The notes under the pieces: model-generated
Seen by the model: the letters and a program-made list of their open reading frames with translations, nothing else
Databases searched by the model: none
Told to the model about the DNA's origin: nothing
Assembly (NCBI RefSeq): GCF_002954725.1
Contig: NZ_MSCQ01000001.1
Span: forward strand, 1,674,277-1,737,174
Length of the DNA stretch: 62,898 nt
Direction: 5' to 3'
Source of the DNA: Photobacterium phosphoreum
GTDB lineage: Bacteria; Pseudomonadota; Gammaproteobacteria; Enterobacterales; Vibrionaceae
Position numbers and translations under genes: made by a program
In this document: positions 1 to 8,737 of the stretch, piece after piece
Layout: each line of letters opens with the position of its first letter
How positions within the stretch are numbered: position 1 is the stretch's first letter

Positions 1-47
1 AGCGCTAAATGCGCCCTTTGTTATTACTATATCTAGTTAATCATTGA

Positions 48-464
48 TCATAATGGATGTTTAAAACAAGCACCAATTTGATTACTGATCGCCGTTAATA
101 CATCACGACGGGTAATAACGCCTACCAAACGACCGTCATCAACCACAGGGTATATTTTAGGCTTTTGCCCTGTCATGGTTTCAGCTAACACAATAATAGT
201 GTCATTGCCCGATACCGTAAGCACATCAGTTCGCATACACTCACTAACGGTATGGCTATCTTGGCAGTGATAACTGACTTTAAGTAATTTATGAATCATA
301 TCTTGTTCAGAGATAAAACCCACCACTTGTTTATGCTCATTAATAACCGGTCCACCAATCTGTTTTGCCGTTAATAGTTTATCTAACGCAGCAGACAGTG
401 ACATACTCTCGGTAAATGTAACCGGACGAGTATTCATATAGTCTTTGACTTTTAATGACTCCAT
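48..464 (-). CDS. CBS-domain pair protein
   Basis: Small cytoplasmic protein of about 138 residues made almost entirely of two CBS motifs: the first around residues 6-60 (DYMNTRPVTF, then GGPVINEHKQVVGFISEQDM), the second around 75-130 (MRTDVLTVSGNDTI, then YPVVDDGRLVGVITRRDVL). CBS pairs usually bind adenine nucleotides and act as energy or ligand sensors, but nothing here says which ligand or partner. I place the start at the ATG at 464 because GGGAGAAGG lies just upstream; a TTG at 476 in the same frame has no such site. No operon partner is visible. The family call is firm, the role unknown. Confidence 0.88.
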   Translation of the reverse strand: MESLKVKDYMNTRPVTFTESMSLSAALDKLLTAKQIGGPVINEHKQVVGFISEQDMIHKLLKVSYHCQDSHTVSECMRTDVLTVSGNDTIIVLAETMTGQKPKIYPVVDDGRLVGVITRRDVLTAISNQIGACFKHPL

Positions 465-657
465 ACCTTCTCCCAACGTACTTTTTCTGTCGTCGATCAG
501 GTTTAATCCCTTGAAATCTTAATTAAAAAACCTGTACCTATAATATTAAGTTAAGTCTAAATATTTAAATTTACTAAATATCAATGTTCCATTTTGGACA
601 TATTTATCATAAAAAAAGATAACATCATGATAATTATTGATTTTATCGAACCTAAAA

Positions 658-684
658 AAACGCTTACCCTGAGAGTAAGCGTTT
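658..684 (-). terminator. Rho-independent terminator after the DUF945 gene
   Basis: Perfect 10-bp inverted repeat AAACGCTTAC / GTAAGCGTTT with a 7-nt loop, followed on the minus strand by a run of T. It lies about 25 bp past the stop of the DUF945 gene and should end that transcript. Confidence 0.85.
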
Positions 685-710
685 ATTAGTACTTGCCCAC
701 TACACTGAAA

Positions 711-2027
711 TTAATGCAATAATAGTGCCATCATTGCTAATGGTAATTTTGCGCCAGAAGAAAACTCTAACTGATCAGCAACAATCTTCACCTGAAGCTG
801 ATAGTTGCCATTTTGTTGAGTGACAATTTTTTGATTAACTAATATTGGTAACTTCGCCGCCAACAATGGCTCTTTAGCCACCAATGCTTCAGGAAGAACA
901 ATATTAATATTACCACTTAATTGATCAGTAACCGCGGTAAGGTTGGTTGATGCATGCTCTAATCCAGGCTTAATATTTAATAACAGCTGTGCGTTAACGA
1001 CTCCCTGCGGTGTCTTCACACTTAGCTGTGATAAATCGACACTAGCACCATGAGCAATTAATAAATCTAATGCTAACATTGCTTGTTTAATTTGAGCAGG
1101 ATCTTGCGTCGCTTGTGGTGATTGCTCCATCGCAGCTAATTGAGTAATCGCTTTATAATTTAAATCTTTTAGCGCTAACTTAAAGGCAATATCTTGATAA
1201 TGTTGACCATCAAGCGTGGTTAATTTCGCAACCTGAATAGTGTTCGTATTGGTCACCTGCTGAGTTGCTTCCGTCGGGTTTTTCTCACCTTGTGGCTGAC
1301 TCAACGCATTATTCATCGCAACATTAACGCCATCAATCGCAATAAATTGATGTTGATCAGACGCGGTAAATTTTGCATTTTCTAAACTGAAGGTTTGATG
1401 TCCAATCCAAAAGTTCCCTTGCATTTGGCCTTGACCTTCACCATCAATATTATTTACGACCATACTTTCTTTATCAGGTGTCGTGATCGTTAATGCGGGT
1501 AGGCTGTAACTAAATTGACTCTTACTGTTTTCAGGATCAAATTCACCTTGCACAACAAACTTGTCACTGATGGCACTTACACCATCTTTTTTCTTATAAT
1601 CCATTGGGTTAACAGTCATTACAAAATGGGTTGATCCTGTGAAACCAGAATCAGTTACAATTTGCATTGGCGCAACATTCTTACCCCAAATTTGATTTAC
1701 TATTGGCGCTATTTGTTTATCAATCACAAATTCACTGGTAGATTTAACCCCTAAAAAGCCATTTTCAATATGGTGTTTCACCAACCAGACAGTCGGTAAC
1801 CCTTGCTCTGCAAACTCCGCTTTTAATTGATTTTTAAGCTCAATACGAGACACCGCATTAGAGGAAAAATAACCACGTTCAAAGCTTTTATTGGTAATAG
1901 ACAAATAAGGACTATGGTAATTTTCAACCGCACCCGTATAGATACTCTGCCCAATTTGCCCTGTCGCCAAGGGACCACAAGCAATGATCGCAACCGCGCC
2001 AGCACTAGCAAGAATTTTTTTCAACAT
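711..2027 (-). CDS. DUF945 (YdgA-like) family protein
   Basis: Protein of about 438 residues with an N-terminal signal or membrane anchor (MLKKILASAGAVAIIACGP) and the DUF945 layout: near residues 20-60 the typical QIGQSIYTGAVENYHSPY and FERGYFSSNAVSRIEL, then beta-rich repeats, ending with a hydrophobic tail. E. coli YdgA and YihF belong to this family of periplasm-facing proteins with no settled biochemical role. I chose the ATG at 2027, which puts the signal sequence at the N terminus; in-frame upstream starts would add an unconserved extension. It appears monocistronic, ending in its own terminator. Confidence 0.85.
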   Translation of the reverse strand: MLKKILASAGAVAIIACGPLATGQIGQSIYTGAVENYHSPYLSITNKSFERGYFSSNAVSRIELKNQLKAEFAEQGLPTVWLVKHHIENGFLGVKSTSEFVIDKQIAPIVNQIWGKNVAPMQIVTDSGFTGSTHFVMTVNPMDYKKKDGVSAISDKFVVQGEFDPENSKSQFSYSLPALTITTPDKESMVVNNIDGEGQGQMQGNFWIGHQTFSLENAKFTASDQHQFIAIDGVNVAMNNALSQPQGEKNPTEATQQVTNTNTIQVAKLTTLDGQHYQDIAFKLALKDLNYKAITQLAAMEQSPQATQDPAQIKQAMLALDLLIAHGASVDLSQLSVKTPQGVVNAQLLLNIKPGLEHASTNLTAVTDQLSGNINIVLPEALVAKEPLLAAKLPILVNQKIVTQQNGNYQLQVKIVADQLEFSSGAKLPLAMMALLLH

Positions 2028-2267
2028 ATTGAATCCCAAAAATAAAGTAAATTGCAATAAACTATCCAAATCATAGCATGAACCACTTAGCCACAGCAGT
2101 ACTACCATAACCGTTATTTTAGTGTGCTTATTTTGTCATACAATTTATTTGCTATTTACAACAAACTTGTTATCTTGATCACATAATAACCGTGTGATTT
2201 AGTCAGATATTCGCGTATTAAACGTCAATAATGACTAAGTAACAAACCGTGTTTATGGAGTGATATT

Positions 2268-3260
2268 ATGAAAATAGCTGTTTTTAGCACCAAAAGGTAT
2301 GACCAAAAATCATTTGCGCATACGAATAAAGAATTCCATCAACAGCTCACTTATTTTGATTTTCAACTCAATCATCACACTGCAAAAATGGCTGAAGGTT
2401 TTGACGCTATTTGTGCATTTGTTAATGACGACCTTAGTGAACCCGTTCTCAAAATATTAGCAGAACAAGGGGTGAAAATTATCGCCATGCGTTGTGCTGG
2501 CTTTGATAGAGTCGATCTTGACGCAGCCAAGGCATTAAATTTACAGGTTGTCACTGTTCCGGCTTATTCTCCTGAATCCATTGCTGAACATACGTTAGGA
2601 TTAATGTTAAGCCTAAATCGTCGTATTCACCGCGCTTATCAACGTACCCGTGATGCGAATTTCTCACTCGAAGGCTTAACCGGTTATAATTTCCATGGTC
2701 GTACCGTCGGTGTTATTGGTACAGGCAGAATTGGTATTGCGACAATTCGAATTCTAAAAGGGCTCGGCATGAATATTCTTGCTTATGACCCTTATCCAAA
2801 CCCGATAGCACTAGAGTTAGGTGTCACCTACTGCACCCTTGATGAAATTTACGCACAAGCACATGTGATCACACTTCATTGCCCAATGAGCAAAGAAAAT
2901 TATCATATGCTAAATCGTAAAGCGTTTGCAAAAATGCGCCGAGGGATGATGGTTATCAATACCAGTCGTGGTGGTTTACTTAACTCAAGCGATGCCGTTG
3001 AGGCATTAAAAAGCGGTATTATTAGTGCGTTAGGGGTTGATGTTTACGAAAACGAAAAAGATTTATTCTTCCAAGATAAATCAAATGACATTATTCAAGA
3101 TGATGTATTCCGTCGTTTATCGTCATGCCATAACGTATTATTTACAGGCCACCAAGCCTTTTTAACAGAAGAAGCGCTCGGCAGTATTGCTCAAACGACA
3201 TTAGAAAATCTCGCTAGTTTTGAAAAAAATGAACTTTCAGGTAATGAACTCATTAAATAA
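2268..3260 (+). CDS. ldhA: D-lactate dehydrogenase (fermentative)
   Basis: NAD-dependent reduction of pyruvate to D-lactate, the cytoplasmic step that reoxidises NADH in fermentation. The 330 residues match the length of E. coli LdhA, with shared stretches such as RRIHRAYQRTRDANFSLEGL and FRRLSSCHNVLFTGHQAFLT. The Rossmann motif GTGRIG is at 151-156. The catalytic set of the D-2-hydroxyacid dehydrogenase family is in place: Arg234 (NTSRG), Glu in VYENE near 263, and His295 (TGHQ). GGAGTG precedes the ATG. It stands alone, convergent with the LysR gene downstream, with a terminator between them. Confidence 0.96.
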   Translation: MKIAVFSTKRYDQKSFAHTNKEFHQQLTYFDFQLNHHTAKMAEGFDAICAFVNDDLSEPVLKILAEQGVKIIAMRCAGFDRVDLDAAKALNLQVVTVPAYSPESIAEHTLGLMLSLNRRIHRAYQRTRDANFSLEGLTGYNFHGRTVGVIGTGRIGIATIRILKGLGMNILAYDPYPNPIALELGVTYCTLDEIYAQAHVITLHCPMSKENYHMLNRKAFAKMRRGMMVINTSRGGLLNSSDAVEALKSGIISALGVDVYENEKDLFFQDKSNDIIQDDVFRRLSSCHNVLFTGHQAFLTEEALGSIAQTTLENLASFEKNELSGNELIK

Positions 3261-3304
3261 ACCTACCGTTTAATGAGTCGTTTGGTACATCATAAATATA
3301 CGAC

Positions 3305-3331
3305 AAAAAGGCGCGTAAAGTGCCTTTTTTT
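3305..3331 (+). terminator. Terminator after ldhA
   Basis: GC-rich hairpin (GGCGC, loop GTAAA, GTGCC including one G-T pair) flanked by A-run and T-run, between the convergent ldhA and LysR genes. The seven T residues follow on the plus strand, so it mainly serves ldhA. Confidence 0.8.
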
Positions 3332-3353
3332 GATCATGATACCCACACCGCCA

Positions 3354-4262
3354 TTACATGTAGATCTCACTAAGAAGCCAATCTTTAAACGCTTTGATTT
3401 TAGGCGAGGTTTGCATATCTTTACGACACACAACGTAATAACTGTGCGCAGAATTTACTGTCATATCAAAAGGGGAAACTAAGCGCGATGTTGCTAATTG
3501 TTCAGCAACAAATGATTGCCTTGCCATCGCGACCCCCATCCCCGTTGTTGCTGCTTTAATGGCTAAATCAGCCCGATCAAAAGTACAACCATTATCGGGT
3601 AATATTACCTTAAAATGTTGCGCCCAAAATTGCCATTCATCATTACGCCCCGCTCTTGCCCACGGTGCTGCATCATGCAGTAATAAGCAATGAATTAAAT
3701 TTTCAGGCTTATTATAAAGTTGATATTTTAACGCATAATCATGGCTACATACCGGAAACATACTTTCTTCCAGCAGTTTATCGACCGCTAAACTTGGGTA
3801 GATACCATTTCCAAAATAAATAGCACAATCATAACTTTCCGTTTGAAAATCAACTAAATCATTCCGCGTACGTAAATGAATCCGCACATTAGGGTACTTA
3901 TCAATAAAAGACGTTAACCGAGGAACTAACCATGTTTGTGCAAAAGTGGGTGGGACTGAAATGGTTAAATCACCACTTAATTCAGAACTTTTTAAATCAC
4001 GAATTTCATGAATAATATCCCCAAAATTCGTTGCTAAGACTTGTTTTAAACGCAGACCTTCATCGGTCAAAACTAATTTTCGATGTTGTCGAATAAATAA
4101 TTGGACGTCTAGGGTATCTTCAAGATTTTTAATTTTATGACTTACCGCGCTCTGAGTAAGGCATAATATCTCAGCCGCACGTGTAAAGCTCATTTGATCA
4201 GCTGCAATCAAGAAACAATGTAATCCCGATAAAACAGACCCTGACAATTTAGATAATTGCAT
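3354..4262 (-). CDS. LysR-family transcriptional regulator, DsdC-like
   Basis: A 302-residue LysR regulator: winged helix-turn-helix at about residues 10-68 (SFTRAAEILCLTQSAVSHKI, then LFIRQHRKLVLTDEG), followed by the periplasmic-binding-protein-like effector domain. The sequence recalls E. coli DsdC, activator of D-serine deaminase genes, in the HTH and in stretches such as LLHDAAPWARAG, FWAQHFKVILP and FDRADLAIKAA. No dsdA or dsdX lies in the window, so its target is unclear and I leave the symbol blank. The nearest genes are ldhA (convergent) and tfoX (same strand, about 100 bp upstream). Confidence 0.88.
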   Translation of the reverse strand: MQLSKLSGSVLSGLHCFLIAADQMSFTRAAEILCLTQSAVSHKIKNLEDTLDVQLFIRQHRKLVLTDEGLRLKQVLATNFGDIIHEIRDLKSSELSGDLTISVPPTFAQTWLVPRLTSFIDKYPNVRIHLRTRNDLVDFQTESYDCAIYFGNGIYPSLAVDKLLEESMFPVCSHDYALKYQLYNKPENLIHCLLLHDAAPWARAGRNDEWQFWAQHFKVILPDNGCTFDRADLAIKAATTGMGVAMARQSFVAEQLATSRLVSPFDMTVNSAHSYYVVCRKDMQTSPKIKAFKDWLLSEIYM

Positions 4263-4363
4263 AATTTAGCCACAGCAACATAATTGTCGCCAGCATAACA
4301 AAAAAATCACGTATTCTCAGCTACATCATCTAAATAGACTCAGATTATCAATTAGCTATGCCT

Positions 4364-4963
4364 TTAATGAGTTTGTTGATGATATTCATCTAATAATTGT
4401 TGCTTATGATCTTCACTTAATAACTGCCAATGCCCGCCATGAATAGCACCCGCAAATATCCACAATAATTTATAATCTAATTCTTGGCCATTATGTTCAC
4501 ACACACGACGAAATACATTTACAGCACCAGCATCAAAAAACGTATCAACATCCAATACACCGGCTTTTTTTACCATGCGTTCAAGTGTTAAACGCATATT
4601 AGGTAAATCACGCAAACGACGATTTGATTCGGAAGATTTGAAACTTTTGTCACGACAAGAAAAGGCAATAGATTGTTCTACAAGCTGATCACATTGAGAT
4701 TGTTCCGTTAAAAACAAATTTTTGATCTCATAATAATTAACCGTTGCGGTTTTACTTTTCTTTATATGTCTAAACTTTTCACAGCCCGCGTTAAGTAATT
4801 TTTCATCAAGATCATCCCCTCCACGAATATACATTGAGTTTGGGGTTACGATGGCAAACATAGCACTATTAATAAAAATCCCCGTACCACCAAACATTGA
4901 CCTTCTTTCTTGCGATCCAAATTTAGCTAAATAATTTAAATAATCATCTTTTATTGACGTCAT
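4364..4963 (-). CDS. tfoX: TfoX/Sxy-family competence regulator
   Basis: A 199-residue TfoX/Sxy protein with both expected domains: N-terminal TfoX_N (about 5-100; FGSQERRSMFGGTGIF, SMYIRGGDDLDEKL) and C-terminal TfoX_C (about 115-195; LRDLPNMRLTLERMVKKAGV, LLWIFAGAIHGGHWQLL). In Vibrio, TfoX links chitin to natural transformation and type VI secretion together with CRP. Vibrionaceae also carry the paralogue TfoY, whose mRNA in V. cholerae has a c-di-GMP riboswitch. I see no such aptamer in the 270 bp upstream, which favours TfoX, but the choice between paralogues is an inference. Confidence 0.85.
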   Translation of the reverse strand: MTSIKDDYLNYLAKFGSQERRSMFGGTGIFINSAMFAIVTPNSMYIRGGDDLDEKLLNAGCEKFRHIKKSKTATVNYYEIKNLFLTEQSQCDQLVEQSIAFSCRDKSFKSSESNRRLRDLPNMRLTLERMVKKAGVLDVDTFFDAGAVNVFRRVCEHNGQELDYKLLWIFAGAIHGGHWQLLSEDHKQQLLDEYHQQTH

Positions 4964-5235
4964 AACTCATGCTCCAGATATTATCCATAACAACTAAAAA
5001 CACATCCAATCTTTATCACTTTCAGTGTCAATGATTTGACGAGCTATTTTATGCTCATAGCCGCAACAGATGATACAACGAGCATTCGAATATGAGATTG
5101 CTCGCATATTTTTAATCGAAAATTTATGAAACAAATTAACAATTCACGCTTTTTTATACTTACTCTCAACTAAATATATAGTGCTACCCTTAGTAAGGTT
5201 TCTTGTAAGCAGAACAAAAACGACAAGGTTAAAAT

Positions 5236-5826
5236 ATGAATTCCATCGCATTATTACCCCATAGCAAGCATATATTACCCGGTGGACGGCTAAAACTGGT
5301 TATCTCAAGAGTCTGTGATATTCGCATGGTGACAGAAGCGATGGCAAATAATCACCCATTCGCTCTGGGTATGATCGCACCCAATAGCTCCCCAGAAACG
5401 GTTACTAATATTCCAGTTATCGCGACAGTGGTAACTATTGTCGATTTTAACACTCGTGATGATGGATTATTAGAAATTATGGTTGAAGGTACTGATACAA
5501 TTTCAGTTTCAAGCCTCACTATGGCGTACGATAATTTACTGACTGCCGTTTATGAACCATGCCATTCTTGGCCAACTATTCCGATCAATGCCGATAGCCA
5601 GATGTTAGCCGATAAACTCAACCTACTCTTTGACTCGGTTCCAGAAATTAACACTTATTATCAACACTCTAACTACAACAATGCTACTTGGGTTTGTCAA
5701 CGTTGGTTAGAAATATTACCCATTGACATCAAACATAAACAATCTTTAATTCACCATCCAACTGCAGAGACTACAATTCACTTTCTCTTGCAATTATTGC
5801 AAGATCACAACTTAATTAATAATTAA
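5236..5826 (+). CDS. LON substrate-binding-domain protein
   Basis: Stand-alone LON N-terminal-type domain of 196 residues. The start IALLPHSKHILPGGRLKLVI and the following RVCDIRMVTEAMANNHPFALGMIAP correspond to the conserved opening of the Lon substrate-binding domain; there is no ATPase or protease domain, so it is not a Lon protease. Single-domain proteins of this kind are common in proteobacteria and poorly characterised. AAGG precedes the ATG. The next gene, an HDOD protein, begins about 37 bp downstream on the same strand and is probably cotranscribed. Confidence 0.83.
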   Translation: MNSIALLPHSKHILPGGRLKLVISRVCDIRMVTEAMANNHPFALGMIAPNSSPETVTNIPVIATVVTIVDFNTRDDGLLEIMVEGTDTISVSSLTMAYDNLLTAVYEPCHSWPTIPINADSQMLADKLNLLFDSVPEINTYYQHSNYNNATWVCQRWLEILPIDIKHKQSLIHHPTAETTIHFLLQLLQDHNLINN

Positions 5827-5862
5827 TAATAATAGCCATATTCAGCGACTCAAGCGTTAACT

Positions 5863-6861
5863 ATGTCAAAAATACAACAGTTTACGCTTTGTGCATCTAC
5901 CAATAATGCGTACACTTATAACATCTCTTACCACTGTAATTATTCGATGCCACACTTATCTTTTTTTTGGCTGGAAGCTAATAACCACCACATCCGCGCT
6001 ATTCAGTCGAATCTTTGCCTTTCGATAAAAAAATCAGCACGCGATAATCGGTTAACCTTACCGTCCATTCCAGATACACTGCTAACCTTGAATAAATTGT
6101 GCAAAAATCCTGAAACAACTATTCATGACGTCGCAAATTTATTAATTGATGATCCCGTGTTAACGGCCAATATTATTCGAACCGCCAACTCCATCATATT
6201 TAATCGTCGTAATATTATCTGTCACGATATTGTCACTGCCGTATCCCGGTTAGGTATTACTCGAATTAGAGATATCATTACAGCTCAAACAATATATTCA
6301 TTAAAAAACACCACCATTGAAAACATTGAATGTAACCAACTACTTAAAAATAGTGCTTTTCATTCACGTCAATTTGCAGCGACGATGGCACTAATTTGTC
6401 AAAAAATGCAGCTTCATAGTAATTACCCCTTAAAACTTGAGCCTGAAAAAGCGTTATTAACCGGTCTACTTGCTGACATTGGTTTATTTGGATTAATAAA
6501 TGAATATGCGTATTTTATTGAGCAAGGCAATTATCTCGATTTTAATATCGCTAAGTATATTTTTCAGGATAACTGCGCATTAGCCAGTCAGATTGTTCTG
6601 ACCCAATGGGGGTTTGATGAAGATTATATCGCTGTCGCAACCAATACAACGTCCCTTCTCCATGAGAATGACATCAGTTATTTAACTATCGCTCGTATGG
6701 CGCATCACTTGCTACTGTTTAAAGCCAATGATGATGCAATAAATGATCATGACGTTGAATTAAATCTAGCAGGGGCTGAAGTGATGTATGAATTAACCAA
6801 CCTGTCAGAATTTGAATTTGATCATCAATTAAAACAGATCACCCATAACTGTGGCATCTAA
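5863..6861 (+). CDS. HDOD-domain protein
   Basis: Protein of 332 residues with a non-enzymatic HDOD domain at about 63-290 (LPSIPDTLLTLNKLCKNPET, IIRTANSIIF, AVSRLGITRIRDII, AFHSRQFAATMALIC, LLTGLLADIGLFGL). HDOD proteins are degenerate relatives of HD phosphohydrolases that serve signalling roles, often linked to c-di-GMP or stress. No GGDEF, EAL or receiver domain is attached. The first 60 residues are unrecognised; no good ribosome-binding site precedes the chosen ATG, and ATG codon 29 is an alternative. It follows the LON-domain gene closely. Confidence 0.82.
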   Translation: MSKIQQFTLCASTNNAYTYNISYHCNYSMPHLSFFWLEANNHHIRAIQSNLCLSIKKSARDNRLTLPSIPDTLLTLNKLCKNPETTIHDVANLLIDDPVLTANIIRTANSIIFNRRNIICHDIVTAVSRLGITRIRDIITAQTIYSLKNTTIENIECNQLLKNSAFHSRQFAATMALICQKMQLHSNYPLKLEPEKALLTGLLADIGLFGLINEYAYFIEQGNYLDFNIAKYIFQDNCALASQIVLTQWGFDEDYIAVATNTTSLLHENDISYLTIARMAHHLLLFKANDDAINDHDVELNLAGAEVMYELTNLSEFEFDHQLKQITHNCGI

Positions 6862-7050
6862 TGCTATTGATTGCTTCTATGATGTAATGTCTGCGTTCGT
6901 CTAACTCCCCATTAGACGATACGCTCTGACACATATTCATACACTTTTCAGAGACTTTAAGCTGCTTCTTTCCTATTGATATCTATATTCTTTCTGCTGC
7001 TTTATGTTATATTCGTCACAAATTCAACGCTTAATCTTTAATCACTTATT

Positions 7051-7080
7051 ATGATGTTGTTACAACAGCACCGTATGTAA
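7051..7080 (+). other. Possible 9-codon leader ORF before lysO
   Basis: ATG ATG followed by Leu-Leu-Gln-Gln-His-Arg-Met and TAA, ending 49 bp before the lysO start. It contains no lysine or arginine run and no clear ribosome-binding site, so a classical attenuation role is not supported. Recorded only as visible. Confidence 0.12.
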
Positions 7081-7129
7081 GATATTCCAAAGATCACTTC
7101 AACGCTGTTTTATACATATAAGGATAAAT

Positions 7130-8029
7130 ATGTTATCGGGGATCCTGCTAATTTTTCTACCGTTGGTGCTGGGGTATTTAATCCCGATAAAAAAAACCAA
7201 TATCCTTGAATTTATTAATACCCAAACGAGTCGCTTAGTATTAGTGATCTTAGCTTTAATGGGATTAAGTTTGGCAGGGCTGGATAATCTCAGCCAGAAT
7301 TTAGGTCAAATTCTGCTCTATACATTTACCTTTTTTATCTCAATTTCGGCGTGTAATCTGCTCGCATTGCCTTGGCTTGATCGGTTATGGCCAACGCCTA
7401 CTTCTCATGTTCAGCGTAAAGTACCCTTAGCAAAAATGATGCAGGAATCAGTAAAATTAGTCATCGTGGTTGCGCTAGGGTTAATTATCGGACTACTGTT
7501 AAACGTTGATCTGTCGTGGGTAGAACAAGCGAGCGAAAACATCTTATTATTGCTACTGTTTTTTGTTGGGATCCAACTCCGAAATAGCGGCATGACCCTG
7601 AAGCAAATTATACTGAATAAGAAAGGTGTCATCATTGCAGCAGTGATCCTCGTGACATCATTATTAGGCGGCATTATTGCTGCGTTATTACTCGGCATTC
7701 CAATTAATAATGGCTTAGCGATGGCATCTGGTTTTGGTTGGTATTCATTGGCAGGCATATTGATTGGCGATGGTTTAGGTAATATCTATGGTGGCGCAGC
7801 CTTCTTAAATGAGCTACTGCGTGAAATGCTAGCACTGATCATGATCCCACTGTTGATTAATCGCTATCCAAACACCGCAATAGGTTATGCAGGCGCGACA
7901 GCAATGGACTTTACGCTACCGGTTATTCAAAACAGCGGTGGTATTCGCTGCGTGCCAATTGCAATTGTAAGTGGTTTTATTTTAAGTTTATTAGTCCCTG
8001 TTTTAATTCTGTTCTTTATCTCTTTATAA
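7130..8029 (+). CDS. lysO: Lysine exporter LysO (YbjE family)
   Basis: Integral inner-membrane protein of 299 residues with about eight hydrophobic segments in the two-part arrangement of the LysO/YbjE (DUF340) family: a short N-terminal half (LIFLPLVLGYLIPI) and a conserved C-terminal half with ASGFGWYSLAGILIGDG, ALIMIPLLINRYP and ATAMDFTLPVIQNSGG. E. coli LysO exports L-lysine and toxic analogues and is controlled by ArgP. AAGGA lies a few bases before the ATG. The gene is monocistronic, with a terminator about 20 bp after its stop. Confidence 0.93.
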   Translation: MLSGILLIFLPLVLGYLIPIKKTNILEFINTQTSRLVLVILALMGLSLAGLDNLSQNLGQILLYTFTFFISISACNLLALPWLDRLWPTPTSHVQRKVPLAKMMQESVKLVIVVALGLIIGLLLNVDLSWVEQASENILLLLLFFVGIQLRNSGMTLKQIILNKKGVIIAAVILVTSLLGGIIAALLLGIPINNGLAMASGFGWYSLAGILIGDGLGNIYGGAAFLNELLREMLALIMIPLLINRYPNTAIGYAGATAMDFTLPVIQNSGGIRCVPIAIVSGFILSLLVPVLILFFISL

Positions 8030-8047
8030 GCATCCCCCTACCTTCAT

Positions 8048-8069
8048 AGCCAGCCTTGTGCTGGCTTTT
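8048..8069 (+). terminator. Terminator after lysO
   Basis: Seven-bp stem AGCCAGC / GCTGGCT with loop CTTGT, followed by TTTT on the plus strand. Confidence 0.8.
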
Positions 8070-8185
8070 GACATCAAATTACAGAGCGATTATATCGTTT
8101 TCTGAGTCGTCCTATCAGTTCTCATTACCGCTGTTCGTTATATACCGCTGACAATAAAAAGTTAGTCACACCGAATCATCAGATC

Positions 8186-8229
8186 AAAAAAAACCGCAGC
8201 ACTTCATCAATGTGAAATGGCTGCGGTTT
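8186..8229 (-). terminator. Terminator of the PTS EIICB-RDD operon
   Basis: Ten-bp stem AAACCGCAGC / GCTGCGGTTT enclosing about 19 nt, followed by eight T on the minus strand. It lies about 33 bp past the RDD gene stop. Confidence 0.85.
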
Positions 8230-8261
8230 CTACATATAAACAAGGTTAAGACTGAATTAAA

Positions 8262-8729
8262 TCAACGTTCAACAACGGTCGTATGGTTGGTACGATCATG
8301 CCACGGTGGATTTGAAAAAGCTAAATATTGAGCACCACTATAAAGTGGATATAACCCCAACGTTGCGACACAAAGGTAAATTTTATTAAATTCACGCTTT
8401 AAGTAACGTTGTTTTGTTAATGGTTGATCATCAATCGTAATCACCTGCACACTCAATAAGTAACGTGATAATGACGTTCCTAATAAGCGATAACAGATCC
8501 ATTGATAACCCATAAAGACACCAATAAATAACACCATTAATCCCATCAACAATAACAACAATGCGGGTAATGCCATAGTATCGTTTAACGACAGCGTTAT
8601 GCCTGTACCATCAGAAAGATAAGCAATGATTCCAAGGTAGATGTCGCGACCCACCATCGCGAACATCTGAACAATTGCCATATCAATCATGAAGGTACCG
8701 ATACGTCGGTATTTCAATTTAAAGCCCAT
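8262..8729 (-). CDS. RDD-family membrane protein
   Basis: A 155-residue RDD protein. YRRIGTFMIDMAIVQ near the N terminus begins the first membrane helix, a second long hydrophobic segment spans about 48-78, and the C-terminal PWHDRTNHTTVV matches the usual HD-K/R-TVVV ending. RDD proteins are small inner-membrane proteins; some relatives affect ion or lipid homeostasis, but no function can be assigned here. Only 8 bp separate it from the upstream EIICB gene and a terminator follows, so it is probably cotranscribed with the permease. The ribosome-binding site is weak. Confidence 0.87.
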   Translation of the reverse strand: MGFKLKYRRIGTFMIDMAIVQMFAMVGRDIYLGIIAYLSDGTGITLSLNDTMALPALLLLLMGLMVLFIGVFMGYQWICYRLLGTSLSRYLLSVQVITIDDQPLTKQRYLKREFNKIYLCVATLGLYPLYSGAQYLAFSNPPWHDRTNHTTVVER

Positions 8730-8737
8730 TAGTATTC

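Noticed and set aside
4964..5235. Search for a c-di-GMP riboswitch upstream of tfoX, as found before tfoY in V. cholerae
   Set aside because: Neither strand shows the conserved GEMM core or its paired stems, so no riboswitch is called.
7051..7080. Leader peptide controlling lysO by lysine attenuation
   Set aside because: The nine codons contain no lysine, there is no clear ribosome-binding site and no alternative terminator before lysO.
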